Shown here: positions 46,941-56,433 of the stretch, in pieces | Position numbering within the stretch: the first letter of the stretch is position 1 | Layout: each line of letters opens with the position of its first letter | NCBI RefSeq assembly: GCF_011075055.1 | Contig: NC_058153.1 | Coordinates: forward strand, 3,658,001 to 3,722,000 | Reading direction: 5' to 3' | From: Mangifera indica | Lineage: Eukaryota > Streptophyta > Magnoliopsida > Sapindales > Anacardiaceae | Length of the DNA stretch: 64,000 bases | Notes under the pieces: generated by a model | What the model saw: the letters and a program-made list of their open reading frames with translations, nothing else | Told to the model about the DNA's origin: nothing | Database searches by the model: none | Made by a program: the position numbers and the translations under genes

Positions 46941-49900
46941 CTATTCCTCCTCCTCCAAATCGTAGATGGTTTTGTTATCTATTATAACGTAAGAGACGTT
47001 AGCTATCTTAGACCATTCTCGTCCTTTATCCCTTGTGCACCGTTCTTTCAGCAGGGGACAATAATTAATTCTCAAATCCAAAAGTGAGGATGTCAGGCCC
47101 TCTGGAAAGGATGAAAGCTGTGGGCAATTATTGATAACCAAAGTTCTAAGAGAAGTTAGGTCTTGAAAACCCCTAGAAGATAAGTATTTCAAGTTTGGAA
47201 ATTCTTCAACGACTAGGACAATTAAAGAGGTTGGCAGCATCATTCCCATCTCATCTTCTGGAAAAGATACAACACCTGGACATCCACATATATTCAGACT
47301 TGTAAGGCAGGTAAGCTTGTGCAATCCCCACTCCTTCAAACTCTTATAGATTTCAGGATTACCAAGAACAGAAAGTGATCTTAGGTTGCCAGGAAAACCT
47401 TCTACTGGAAATGATTTGATACTTGGACATCCGTCTACAAAGAAATCTTCGAGACAGCTGAGATTGTGAAAGCCTTCAGGAAGCTCTTTAAGTTTCTCAC
47501 ATCCTGAGAAAAAAATACTCAAATTGGTGTTGGGAAGCCCGCCTTCAGGGAAGCAAACAAGGTTTGGACAGTCGGTAACTTCTAATCGTTGAAGACAGTT
47601 AAGATTGTATAGACCCCGAGGCAAGGAACTAAGATTTTTACAATTCAAGACGTATATACAACAGAGAGACATGTTGTTGTCAAATCTCTCAGCTATTGAT
47701 GCTAGCTTTAAGCAATGATCAATATAAAGAGATCTGAGTGAAACTGGTAACTGTCCTCTTGAGGATAAAGCCGTGAGAGATGGACAGTCGGCAATATCCA
47801 AGCAAACAAGTGCAGATGTCCTGGTGTTGCTAAGGAACGCATTTTGCATCATTGAAGATGAAGGAAGAGAAATATCCTCTGTATCATCAAACAAAATCTG
47901 CAACTTCTCACAATTTGATACTGTGAGACTTTCCAGAGATGGAGGCAGCTGACCCTTTACAATGAATGTCAGAGAATCACATTCTTCGATCCACAAACTT
48001 TTAAGACCAGTATTGCCATGCTTCATTCCTTCTGGTAAGGAAGTTAGCATATAGCATTCTCTAATCACAAGTGAACTTAGATTGGGAAAGACACTGAGCT
48101 CTGGAAATGAAACAAGAGTCGGGCAATCCTCAATACAGAGTCTTTTGAGGGAGATGAAGCAATGCAACCCTTGTGGAGGCTTCTCTAGAGAAATCTCATT
48201 CACCCACAAACATATGAGTTTCTCACAACCCATGATACTTAGTCGTTCCACTTTCTGACACCCTTTCTTTATCCAATTACCGAACTCCGAATTTTTTTCT
48301 GGAGTCACAGAGGCCAGTGAATTGCAGCCAACCAGATTACTTCCCATTGCCTCTTTGTCTGCATCCTTTTGTAAGTAGCCATGAGTGGGATGATGTCTGC
48401 TTGAATTCACTAACAATTGAGGGCATTCACGAATTTCAAGTTCCTCCAAGGAAGGAAGATTCTCAGGTAATATTCCTGTGAGTTTGGGGCATTTGACGAT
48501 TGAAAGCTTGCGGAGGAGGCACGGGTAAATTCCAGCTTGCTCACTTTCTTTCAATGGCTCCCAATGGTTCCATTCTGGCAAATCTTCAAAACAAAGAGTC
48601 TCTAGTGACTGAAAAGCCTTTGAGTTGCTCTCTCCATAAAACCCAAAACCAATACTTACTATTTTTGTCATCCCTTTGATAGTGAGATCTTTGAGTGAGC
48701 TTAATTCTCCGAGAGAAGGTAAAGATGTACAGTTTACACAGCCCTCCAATCGTAAAACAATCATATTGGAAAAAGATGAATCTCCCATCCAAGATGGAAA
48801 ATTCATACCGCAGTAGCCTTTAACAGTGAACTCTTTTATATTTGCATGTGGTCGAAGCATGTTAAGTACCCTTTCCTCTCCAGTCTCATCTCTTGAGCCG
48901 TCAACATCATACCCCCATTCTAAAGACAGTACTTCTATACCTTCTTTATCACTTAATATGGGTTCTCTGATGTCTTGAGAATTAGTTACATTCACTAATC
49001 CTGAAATGCAAAGTCTCCCAGTAAGAAACTTTAAATCTTTCAAATCTTTTAAGCAAGATCCAGTATTCTCACCCACAATAAAATTAGACAAAGTCCGTAA
49101 ACATTTCAATTTTTTTATTCCCAATGGCATCTCTTTTATCTTATTCACATATCTAACGTTAAGATGACGTACATTGATCAAGTGTCTCATGTCAGGTAAC
49201 TTCATGAGGCAAGAACATCCTTCTAAGATCAAACTTTGCAAGTTGAATAGAGAACTTGTTGATTCGGGCAAAGTTTTTATCTTATTTGCATCTCTAACGT
49301 TAAGGTGACGTAGATTGATCAAGTGTCTCATGTCAGACAACTTCATGAGGCAAGAACATCCTTCTAAGATCAAACTTTGCAAGTTGAATAGAGAACTTGT
49401 TGATTTGGGCAAAGTTTTTATCCTAGTGTAAGAAAGATCAAGGTATCTCAAGTGTTTCAATTTTCCAATTGAATCAGGAATCTTCTCGATATAATACCTT
49501 TTTAAAGACAACACCCTCAATTTTTGTAACCTTAACAACAGATCAGGGAGTACCAGATTTGGTATATAATGAGAGTAGAAAAAACGATCATGTAAGAATA
49601 CACGGAGAAAAGTTCTCAACTGCTTGAACTCATTGAAATCCACAAATTTCTTTCTACCATCATATCGAATAGAACTATAAGAATAATGGCGTACCCTTAC
49701 AAAATTTTTTGTTTGCTCGTTTGCAACCAGTCCATCTTCCATCCTAAAACTTGCTTCTCCAGACGCCCATTCCGCCAAATCGTTGACAAGGTCATGCATT
49801 ATAAATTTAGAATCATGAGCACTTGACTGTAGAAAAATTGACCTTGCAACAAGATCACGAAAATACTCACAACCCAAATCTTCCAATTGTGTGTGATTTT

Positions 49901-51296
49901 TTGATTCTTTAATAAGACCTTCCGCCATCCATAAAAAGACAAGTTCTTTTTCTGCAAATTCATAACCTTTCGGTAGAATTGAACAATAAGCAAAACATCT
50001 CTTGAGATGTGCAGGAAGGTGGTGATAGCTTAGCCTCAAAACAGGTAGTATCTTATTTCCATCATGTAAATCCCAAATTTTGCTGTTCAGTGTATCAATC
50101 CAACTATCATCATACCTCTGTGAGCGTAGAAGGCCACCAAGAGTCCTTGCTGCCAACGGCAAACCTTGGCACTTTTCAACTACTTTCTGACGAATCAGCT
50201 CTAAATTTGGAACTTCACCACTAACTCTTCCTCGAAATGCATGCTCCTTGAAAACGGACCAGCAACCATGGTCTGATAGAACTTTTAACTTGTAATAGCC
50301 ACCACCGGGGGCTGCTGTTGATGCAACGTTTTCATCGCGTGTGGTCACAATGATCTTACTTCCAATTGCTCCAGCCATAAAGGGAGATTTCAAATTTTCC
50401 CAGAAGTCATCATCACTGTTCCAGACATCATCCAAAACCAGCAAGAACCTTTCACCAGCAATTGCCTTTTTTAGTTGAAGCTGCACTGGATTTAGATCCG
50501 TCAAATCACAAGGTGAGCGAGTTATGTCCTCGAGAATTGCTTTTGAGATTCTCAAAATATCGGAATCGTCAGAGACACAAACCCATGCTTTTTTGTCAAA
50601 CTTGAAATCTTTCATTGCCTCGTCATTATACACAAGCCGGGCAAGGGTTGTTTTGCCAAGGCCTCCCATGCCAACAATGGGAATAACAAGGAAGTTGGCT
50701 CCACTTGATTCAGCAGTTGACATCATTTCGATTATTTTGGTTTTATCTTCATCTCTGCCGTAAACAGCAGATTCAGTTGGCAAACTTGTAGTTGGTGGAC
50801 CTCGTTGTTGTCCAGTAGAGGACGACCGTCCAGCAATATTCTCCAATCCAAGTTTAGTTCTTAGTTCAAAGAGTCGTTCCATCCGGCAAGTGATATCTTT
50901 TATCTTTGACTCCATTCTATCATTCGGCATAATACTTCGGCTCAAAGTAATGATTTGGTTGAAGCCAGCAGAAAGCCAGCTCGGAACCGAACTAGTGCCA
51001 GCCTGATCTTCAGCCACTAACTTGTGGCTTAAAGCATCAGTTGCAAACTCATCTAGTATGTCATCCACATCATAAGCCAAGTCTTTCAGATCGTCCAGCC
51101 ACAATTTCACAGCCCCGTCCGTCAGTTGCTTCTTCTCGGCATCATCGAGTAATGCTTCGATCATCTTCAACGTATATTTCCATTCCTCGAGCGTTGAATG
51201 AAACCCCTCCGGAACGGCAAATTTCGGCAACTCCGTGGGCGCCAGCCTGTCAAACAGCACCTGAAGAAACGCAGAAAGAAAGAGCTCCGCCACCAT
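46941..51296 (-). CDS. CC-NB-LRR disease-resistance protein, copy B, RPP13-like 1 type (intact)
   Basis: One uninterrupted frame of 1,451 residues. An N-terminal coiled-coil domain carries the DLAYDVDDILDEF motif (residues about 72-84). NB-ARC follows with P-loop GMGGLGKTT (209-217), kinase-2 LLVLDDVW (285-292), GSKIIVTTRD, GLPLAARTLGG, CFAYCSILPKGYEF and MHDLVNDLAEWASGE (MHD at about 500). The remaining two thirds are leucine-rich repeats with motifs such as LRVLSLKRY, LKHLRYLDLSYTRIKTLP and CPxL. The protein is an intracellular immune receptor that binds ADP/ATP through NB-ARC. The frame extends 33 codons upstream to an ATG at 51395 through a hydrophobic stretch (LACLFIIFFLLLTTN). I prefer MVAEL because CNLs of this type start there and the context, AATCATGGTGG, is good. 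Two adjacent LRR units are a 141-base duplication absent from copy A. The motifs look functional; no ligand can be inferred. Confidence 0.92.
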   Translation of the reverse strand: MVAELFLSAFLQVLFDRLAPTELPKFAVPEGFHSTLEEWKYTLKMIEALLDDAEKKQLTDGAVKLWLDDLKDLAYDVDDILDEFATDALSHKLVAEDQAGTSSVPSWLSAGFNQIITLSRSIMPNDRMESKIKDITCRMERLFELRTKLGLENIAGRSSSTGQQRGPPTTSLPTESAVYGRDEDKTKIIEMMSTAESSGANFLVIPIVGMGGLGKTTLARLVYNDEAMKDFKFDKKAWVCVSDDSDILRISKAILEDITRSPCDLTDLNPVQLQLKKAIAGERFLLVLDDVWNSDDDFWENLKSPFMAGAIGSKIIVTTRDENVASTAAPGGGYYKLKVLSDHGCWSVFKEHAFRGRVSGEVPNLELIRQKVVEKCQGLPLAARTLGGLLRSQRYDDSWIDTLNSKIWDLHDGNKILPVLRLSYHHLPAHLKRCFAYCSILPKGYEFAEKELVFLWMAEGLIKESKNHTQLEDLGCEYFRDLVARSIFLQSSAHDSKFIMHDLVNDLAEWASGEASFRMEDGLVANEQTKNFVRVRHYSYSSIRYDGRKKFVDFNEFKQLRTFLRVFLHDRFFYSHYIPNLVLPDLLLRLQKLRVLSLKRYYIEKIPDSIGKLKHLRYLDLSYTRIKTLPKSTSSLFNLQSLILEGCSCLMKLSDMRHLINLRHLNVRDANKIKTLPESTSSLFNLQSLILEGCSCLMKLPDMRHLINVRHLNVRYVNKIKEMPLGIKKLKCLRTLSNFIVGENTGSCLKDLKDLKFLTGRLCISGLVNVTNSQDIREPILSDKEGIEVLSLEWGYDVDGSRDETGEERVLNMLRPHANIKEFTVKGYCGMNFPSWMGDSSFSNMIVLRLEGCVNCTSLPSLGELSSLKDLTIKGMTKIVSIGFGFYGESNSKAFQSLETLCFEDLPEWNHWEPLKESEQAGIYPCLLRKLSIVKCPKLTGILPENLPSLEELEIRECPQLLVNSSRHHPTHGYLQKDADKEAMGSNLVGCNSLASVTPEKNSEFGNWIKKGCQKVERLSIMGCEKLICLWVNEISLEKPPQGLHCFISLKRLCIEDCPTLVSFPELSVFPNLSSLVIRECYMLTSLPEGMKHGNTGLKSLWIEECDSLTFIVKGQLPPSLESLTVSNCEKLQILFDDTEDISLPSSSMMQNAFLSNTRTSALVCLDIADCPSLTALSSRGQLPVSLRSLYIDHCLKLASIAERFDNNMSLCCIYVLNCKNLSSLPRGLYNLNCLQRLEVTDCPNLVCFPEGGLPNTNLSIFFSGCEKLKELPEGFHNLSCLEDFFVDGCPSIKSFPVEGFPGNLRSLSVLGNPEIYKSLKEWGLHKLTCLTSLNICGCPGVVSFPEDEMGMMLPTSLIVLVVEEFPNLKYLSSRGFQDLTSLRTLVINNCPQLSSFPEGLTSSLLDLRINYCPLLKERCTRDKGREWSKIANVSYVIIDNKTIYDLEEEE
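49153..49434 (-). repeat. 141 bp (47-codon) in-frame LRR duplication in NLR copy B
   Basis: Two head-to-tail units (49,153-49,293 and 49,294-49,434) differ at only about five positions over their first 125 bases. Both encode repeats of the type TLPxSTSSLFNLQSLILEGCSCLMKL. Copy A has a single such unit (ending near 34,760). The length is a multiple of three, so the frame is kept and the LRR solenoid is about two repeats longer. Confidence 0.88.
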
Positions 51297-51412
51297 GATT
51301 AAGTCTTCAGAAACAGAATTAGTTGTCAAGAGAAGAAAGAAAATGATGAATAAGCAAGCAAGAGATAATGCTTTTGTTTCTCTATGGACAAACAATCAAA
51401 AACGCTAACCAG

Positions 51413-51427
51413 TTGACAAAGTCAACC
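51413..51427. promoter_or_regulatory. W-box palindrome upstream of NLR copy B
   Basis: TTGAC-AAA-GTCAA lies 117-131 bases upstream of the chosen NLR start. The gene strand reads TTGACT, the WRKY-binding W-box core, which is common in promoters of immune genes. It is conserved in the displaced promoter of copy A. Binding is inferred from the motif only. Confidence 0.55.
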
Positions 51428-51697
51428 AACAGCGTTGTCACTAAAAACAAAGGATTGGCTCAAACGTCCCTATCACATACACATGCATCGCAACTTTCAG
51501 TTTTTGTATTCTCAGTATATTTTACTATTACCGTTGCTAAAGTAACTTATACGATTTCTTAATTGCTGTTAATCAATTACAAATAAAACAATATTACGTT
51601 TTCTACGTTATCTTCATTGGAATCAAAATGAAGTTTCATATTTTCCTGATGACATAGAAACCGATAATTTAGAATATGTATTTTCATAATCAGAGTG

Positions 51698-52046
51698 AAC
51701 TCTGGGCAGTCAAATTCCAATAAAATTATTAGCCCAGAGATTGTTAATTTCTTTAGGCCGAAAGACTCATTCCCACCCAAGGTTTGCGTTTTATCATATC
51801 AATAACAGAAAATCATATCAATATAAATATACATTTTCAATAAAACTATATAAACAATTATATGATAACATATTTATAAGTGTATATATTTGTATAAAAA
51901 GATAGATACATATAATATTATTCATATATTTTTTTTATAGAATTTAAATATATAATTGAATATTATTTTATTTTTATTTTAAAATTATTTAATTATATAA
52001 TAAAATATTATTTATGTTTATAAATTATATATTAAAAATTATATAT
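51698..52046. other. AT-rich spacer after duplication unit B
   Basis: Homology to unit A ends near 51,697. Positions 51,780-52,046 are almost pure A/T and hold no gene or element I can identify. Confidence 0.5.
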
Positions 52047-52055
52047 ATAATTTTA

Positions 52056-52956
52056 GGGTAATTAATTAAAATAGGCAAAAAATTAAGCGTTTATACGTTT
52101 TTAGGCCACCCTAGAAAAGTTTTACCAAAATAAGCAAACCGTATTTTTTTTACCCTTTTTACCCTTATGTTGAAAAACCCAGTAAAAATATTTTTTCTGA
52201 GAATATGCGTCGGTTTACGGCGGTTACGATGGTAGCTAGGGATTTTACAGTGAAACCCTAAATATGTCGAATGTATATGGATGTTTTTGAATGTTTCGAA
52301 CGCTTAAAATGATGTAGTTTCGATGTTAATGGATGCTTAGAAGTGTAGCCGTTGAGAGACAAAAGCGCAAACTGTGAACAGTGTCACGCAAACCGTGAAC
52401 AGTATCACGCAAACTGTAAACAGTGTCACGCAAACTGCACAAATACTGTTCACATCGCGCAAACTGCTTGCAAAATCATGCAAAAAATACTGTTTACAGA
52501 CTATAATATCTACTTTTGCGCGATGTAAACAATGATTGCGCGATGTGAACAGGTTTGCGCGGTGTAAACAGTGTTTGCGCGATTTGCGCAGTTTGCGTAA
52601 CACTGTAAATTTGCGCAGTTTGCGTGACACTGTAAATTTGCGCGTTTTTGTCTCTCAACGACTACACTTCTAGACATCCATTAACATTGAAACTACATCA
52701 TTTTAAGCGTTCGAAACATTCAAAAACATCAATATACATAATTCGACATATTTAGGGTTTAGTGTAAAATCCCTAGCCACCATTGTAACCACCATAAACC
52801 GACGCATATTCTCAGAAAAAATATTTTTACTGGGTTTTTCAACATAAGGGTAAAAAGGGTAAAAAAAATATGGTTTGCTTATTTTGGTAAAACTTTTTTA
52901 GGATGGCCTAAAAACGTATAAACACTTGAAATTTTGCTTATTTTAATTAATTACCC
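52056..52956. mobile_element. Foldback MULE-type element, 901 bp, with perfect 9 bp target duplication
   Basis: The element starts GGGTAATTAATTAAAATAGGC and ends with its near inverse. The flanking 9-mer ATAATTTTA is present at 52,047-52,055 and 52,957-52,965. The inverted arms are about 310 bases each and match almost throughout, including the words TTTTTAGGCCACC, TTACCC, AAAAACCCAGTAAAAATATTTTTTCTGAGAATATGCGTCGG and TGTCTCTCAACG in interrupted form. The central 280 bases are unusually rich in short words such as GCGCAAACTGT, TTTGCGCG and GTGAACAGTGTCACG. No transposase is present. The 9 bp duplication and GGG..CCC ends indicate Mutator-like mobilisation. Confidence 0.85.
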
Positions 52957-52965
52957 ATAATTTTA

Positions 52966-54546
52966 TTTGAATGATAGTTAAGTGAAATTTATGGTTTTTT
53001 GATTGAGATCTCGTCAATAAAATTTTTTCTTTTTTTTAATGAGTGTGTACCCATCTTATATTTAAATGATCTAATAAAATCAATTATCTCATAATATATA
53101 TTAATCTTTTACTTACCTAATTTTCAATGTATTCTTTCATAATTTTTAGTTTAAAATATTATAATTTAACAAAATTCTGTTAAACAAAACTAGGAAACGT
53201 CATTTCCTACCGGATGTTTAGGACTCTTCGTATAAGAATGTTTTTTTATAGTTATAGTATCCAAAGAAAATTATAAAAAAAAGATTATATATATTTTTAG
53301 TATATAAATATTTATAAATGTAAATATATTATTATATAATTAAATATTATTTTAATATTAATAATTTAAAATTATTTAATTATATAATAATATATTTATG
53401 TGTAAAGATATTTATTTGAAAATGAATACAGTCGAACTCAGCCATGCAGTTATCATACATGGATATATATATATTTATATATAAAATAAATGCAAAGCAG
53501 TGTAAACTAAGCCAACCTAAAATAATAATCTATGGAGTTCTTACATTATGACAAAGTCTATTGACACAGAGAAAGATGAAGTTTTTTGAACCTTACGACA
53601 AGTTACATCATAACAAAATACTGTTATCGGGAACAGGACAAAAGTTAAATGAAAAATTTAAGTGAAAATGATGGTGCTGAAAAAGCAAGAGAGAGAGAGA
53701 GAGAGTTATCATAGGATTAGTTGGTGGTTTATTGAATTTAATTGTTACAAGGGCTAATCTTATTTTTGCATCAAGCGTTCTCTCAAGATTTATGGGAAGC
53801 AAATCTAGTTATTTATTCACACTTTAATATATTATAACTATTAGATCAGTGAATCTAACTATTTAATTAAAAAAGATTATGAATGATCTATCTAAAAAAT
53901 AAGAAGACCTTATTAAAATTTTGTATAACAACTAAACAGTAATGACTATTATCAAGAATTATATCGTTTGCAATAAAATAAAACACATAAAGGTCAATAT
54001 CATTTTGTGAGAGATATCCCATCACATCTTTAATTTTATGGTGTTATATTCTCTCTGTTCCCTTAACATAGAAGTGAGGAAAATTTTAGAATGGAATCCG
54101 ATGAAACATTCTATTTAGAATGGATATTTTATATACAATTTAAATATAAATATAATGTGTTATTATATTATTGATTGTTATATTATTTTTAATCATATAA
54201 TGATATATTATTTATATATGTAAATTATATATATAAATATTTATAAATATAATTTTACTTATATGAAAAATAATAATTAATTAAAATTTGTGTTTCTTTT
54301 ATTAAAATCTTTGATGATACAAGTTTTTTCTTTTAAAAAGAGTGTATACCCACTTTATATTTAAATGACGATCAATATTATATATATTTATTATTGATTT
54401 AATATATATATATATATATACATATAAATATATTATTATATAATTAAATAATATTTTTAATTAATTTAAAATTATCTAATTATATAATATATTTATATTT
54501 ACACACATTTGTTTGAAAAACGAGTAAGGTCGAAGTCCACCACGCA
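52966..54546. other. AT-rich region without recognisable gene
   Basis: Mostly A/T with scattered ATATAT runs and a short GA run (about 53,691-53,705). Several stretches (for example about 53,140-53,225 and 54,030-54,120) resemble parts of 41,100-41,640, such as AGGACTCTTC, TAGGA..AAATTTTAG and GAATGGAATCCGATGAAACAT, so it includes decayed repeat copies. No gene is supported. Confidence 0.5.
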
Positions 54547-54556
54547 CTTATCACAA

Positions 54557-54558
<2 letters not shown>

Positions 54559-54602
<44 letters not shown>
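54559..54602. repeat. (TA)n microsatellite
   Basis: An uninterrupted TA dinucleotide run of about 44 bases directly abuts the left end of the short element at 54,604, matching the preference of such elements for TA-rich sites. Confidence 0.95.
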
Positions 54603-54603
<1 letters not shown>

Positions 54604-54606
<3 letters not shown>

Positions 54607-55053
54607 CAAACTACCATTTTTCACCCAAATTTTGATGTGTTCTCAAGGTTATCTCTATGAAGTTTAAAAAATTTAAAGTCTTATCTATTGGTTAATTGGG
54701 ATTAAAATTTTTTATTAAAGATAGTGGTAAAATTATTAGTTTACTAATAATATTAAAAAAATAAAATTCATTATATTTTCTTCCCTAAGTTTTAAAAACT
54801 AACATTTTACATTAACGTAAAATTTTTTAATTTTGAAAAGTCACATTTTTCTCTTCAAACCTTAAGAGCTTTTTTTCTCCCCTCCGACCACCATTTTCTA
54901 ACACCAATGACCTTCGCTCTCCACCTTAAACCATTGATTGATACACGGGAAACAATCTGGAGTAGATCGCTTTGTCGGAGACAAAGAGATCTCCATATCT
55001 CTTTGTGGATGAAAAGATGACAATGATTCGTCTTCGATGAAGAGATATGGAAT
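54604..55053. mobile_element. Left part of a short inverted-repeat element, split by the LTR retrotransposon
   Basis: The sequence matches the left 440 bases of the element at 39,829, from GGCCAAACTACCATTTTTCACCC to AAGAGATATGGAAT. There the match stops abruptly and TGATAAGGCC, the retrotransposon LTR, begins. In the other copy the sequence continues CTTCGTCTCCGATG. The missing right part is expected beyond the 3' LTR, outside the window. Confidence 0.7.
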
Positions 55054-56397
55054 TGATAAGGCCAATAATTGTTACTATTTTGATTTATAATTCCCTTGTG
55101 TTGTGTGGAAATTTGATTTAATCTAATAGAATTGCTTATCTTTTTGCTTTTAGGAAGCTTTGAGCAGTTTTGGAATAAGTTGGGCCAAAAAGAGGAAAAA
55201 CTGGAGCAGATATATTAAACTGGAAATTTCGTAATGCAGACTAGGCGTGGGCACGTGAAAAATGAGAGCAGAATCTGGAAAGCAGATCTGAACGTCCAGA
55301 TTTGTTGCAAGAGTCCAGAAAATATTAAGATTTGCTTCCAAGGAAAGGGATAATCACCAGCTGGAAAAGAGGATTAATTGAGCTAAATAAGGAATGATAT
55401 TTTTGGAAAAAGGATTTATATTAAAAATACATATCTTTTCCTTTCTTTTTGGGAAGATATGGATCACTTTGCTTGATTGGATTAGGAGATTAGGATTGAT
55501 TTCAATTTCCAGATTTTTAGTAGGAAGATAATATATATAAACTCTTATTTTTATTTGAGAAGGATAAACCATTGTATTGAGAGAATTAGAGAGCAAAACA
55601 TGTTCTACAGTGGCTGAGTAATTTATCTTGGTTGAAGGGATCTGAAACCATGGAACTACAATGATTGTGAGATTTATTTTTGTTCTTTAATGCATCTTTT
55701 AATTATTTGAGTATTGGTTATCTTTCTGAATTATATTTCATGATTGTGTTGGTTGATTTCTAAGATGCGCAATTAGTTTATCAATTAATATAATCTATTG
55801 CTAGTTTAGGTGCTGAATCCGTAATTGTTCAATCCACCTAATCGAAGTGGCAACTAGGTTTATCGTTTGCTGCGTCAGAAACTTTAAATCCTAGGGAAAT
55901 AATCAACTGGATTAAATGCAACGTCGTACGTTTGTGTTGTCTTGCTTCGTTGGTCTTTCTAATTCGTAATGCTATTGTTTAATTAAATTCGAGATCGTAT
56001 CCGAATTATTAATCAATAAGGGTTAATTGGAATACATGTTTTTGGTTAACTAATCGTAAGGAATGACAGGTAAATTTAATACCACAACGAATATTCAATT
56101 AATTAATTTGATATTTTGTTTCGATGATCGATCGTAGTTCCAATGGTGGATGTGACCGAAGACCAAGGTTTGTTAAATCAATTTATTCCTTTTCGATTAC
56201 TTTTCTGAATTTTTATTTATTGTTTTCCATTATAATTTGCATTCAGTTCAAAACCCCCTTTTTATTTATTTGTTTCGATTTATTTGTGACGACATACTAA
56301 TCAAGACTCTTCGAGGGATCGATCCCTACTTTCCTTTACTACATTTTTGTTATAGGAATTTAGGATTTAATTTGGGTGTCAACGACAGCACGTACCA
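55054..56397 (+). repeat. 5' LTR of the Athila-type element
   Basis: The left border (TGATAAGGCC) is fixed by the point where an interrupted short element stops matching its sister copy. The right border is the CA at 56,396-56,397, five bases before the primer site. The length would be 1,344 bases. It holds a TATA-like ATATATATAA at 55,531-55,540, giving a transcription start in the middle of the LTR. Without the 3' LTR the borders cannot be checked by comparison. Confidence 0.7.
55531..55540 (+). promoter_or_regulatory. LTR TATA box
   Basis: ATATATATAAAC lies about 480 bases into the LTR, with AT-rich sequence around it and a plausible start region some 30 bases downstream (GAGAAGGATAAACC). 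It is the only good TATA-like word on the plus strand in this part of the LTR. Confidence 0.45.
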
Positions 56398-56402
56398 AAT
56401 TT

Positions 56403-56420
56403 TGGCGCCGTTGCCGGGGA
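56403..56420 (+). other. Primer binding site complementary to tRNA-Asp
   Basis: TGGCGCCGTTGCCGGGGA is the exact complement of the 3' end of plant tRNA-Asp(GUC) including its CCA tail, as I recall that tRNA. It follows the LTR by five bases, as expected for initiation of minus-strand DNA, and is the primer reported for Athila elements. Confidence 0.88.
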
Positions 56421-56433
56421 GTTTTTAGTTTGT

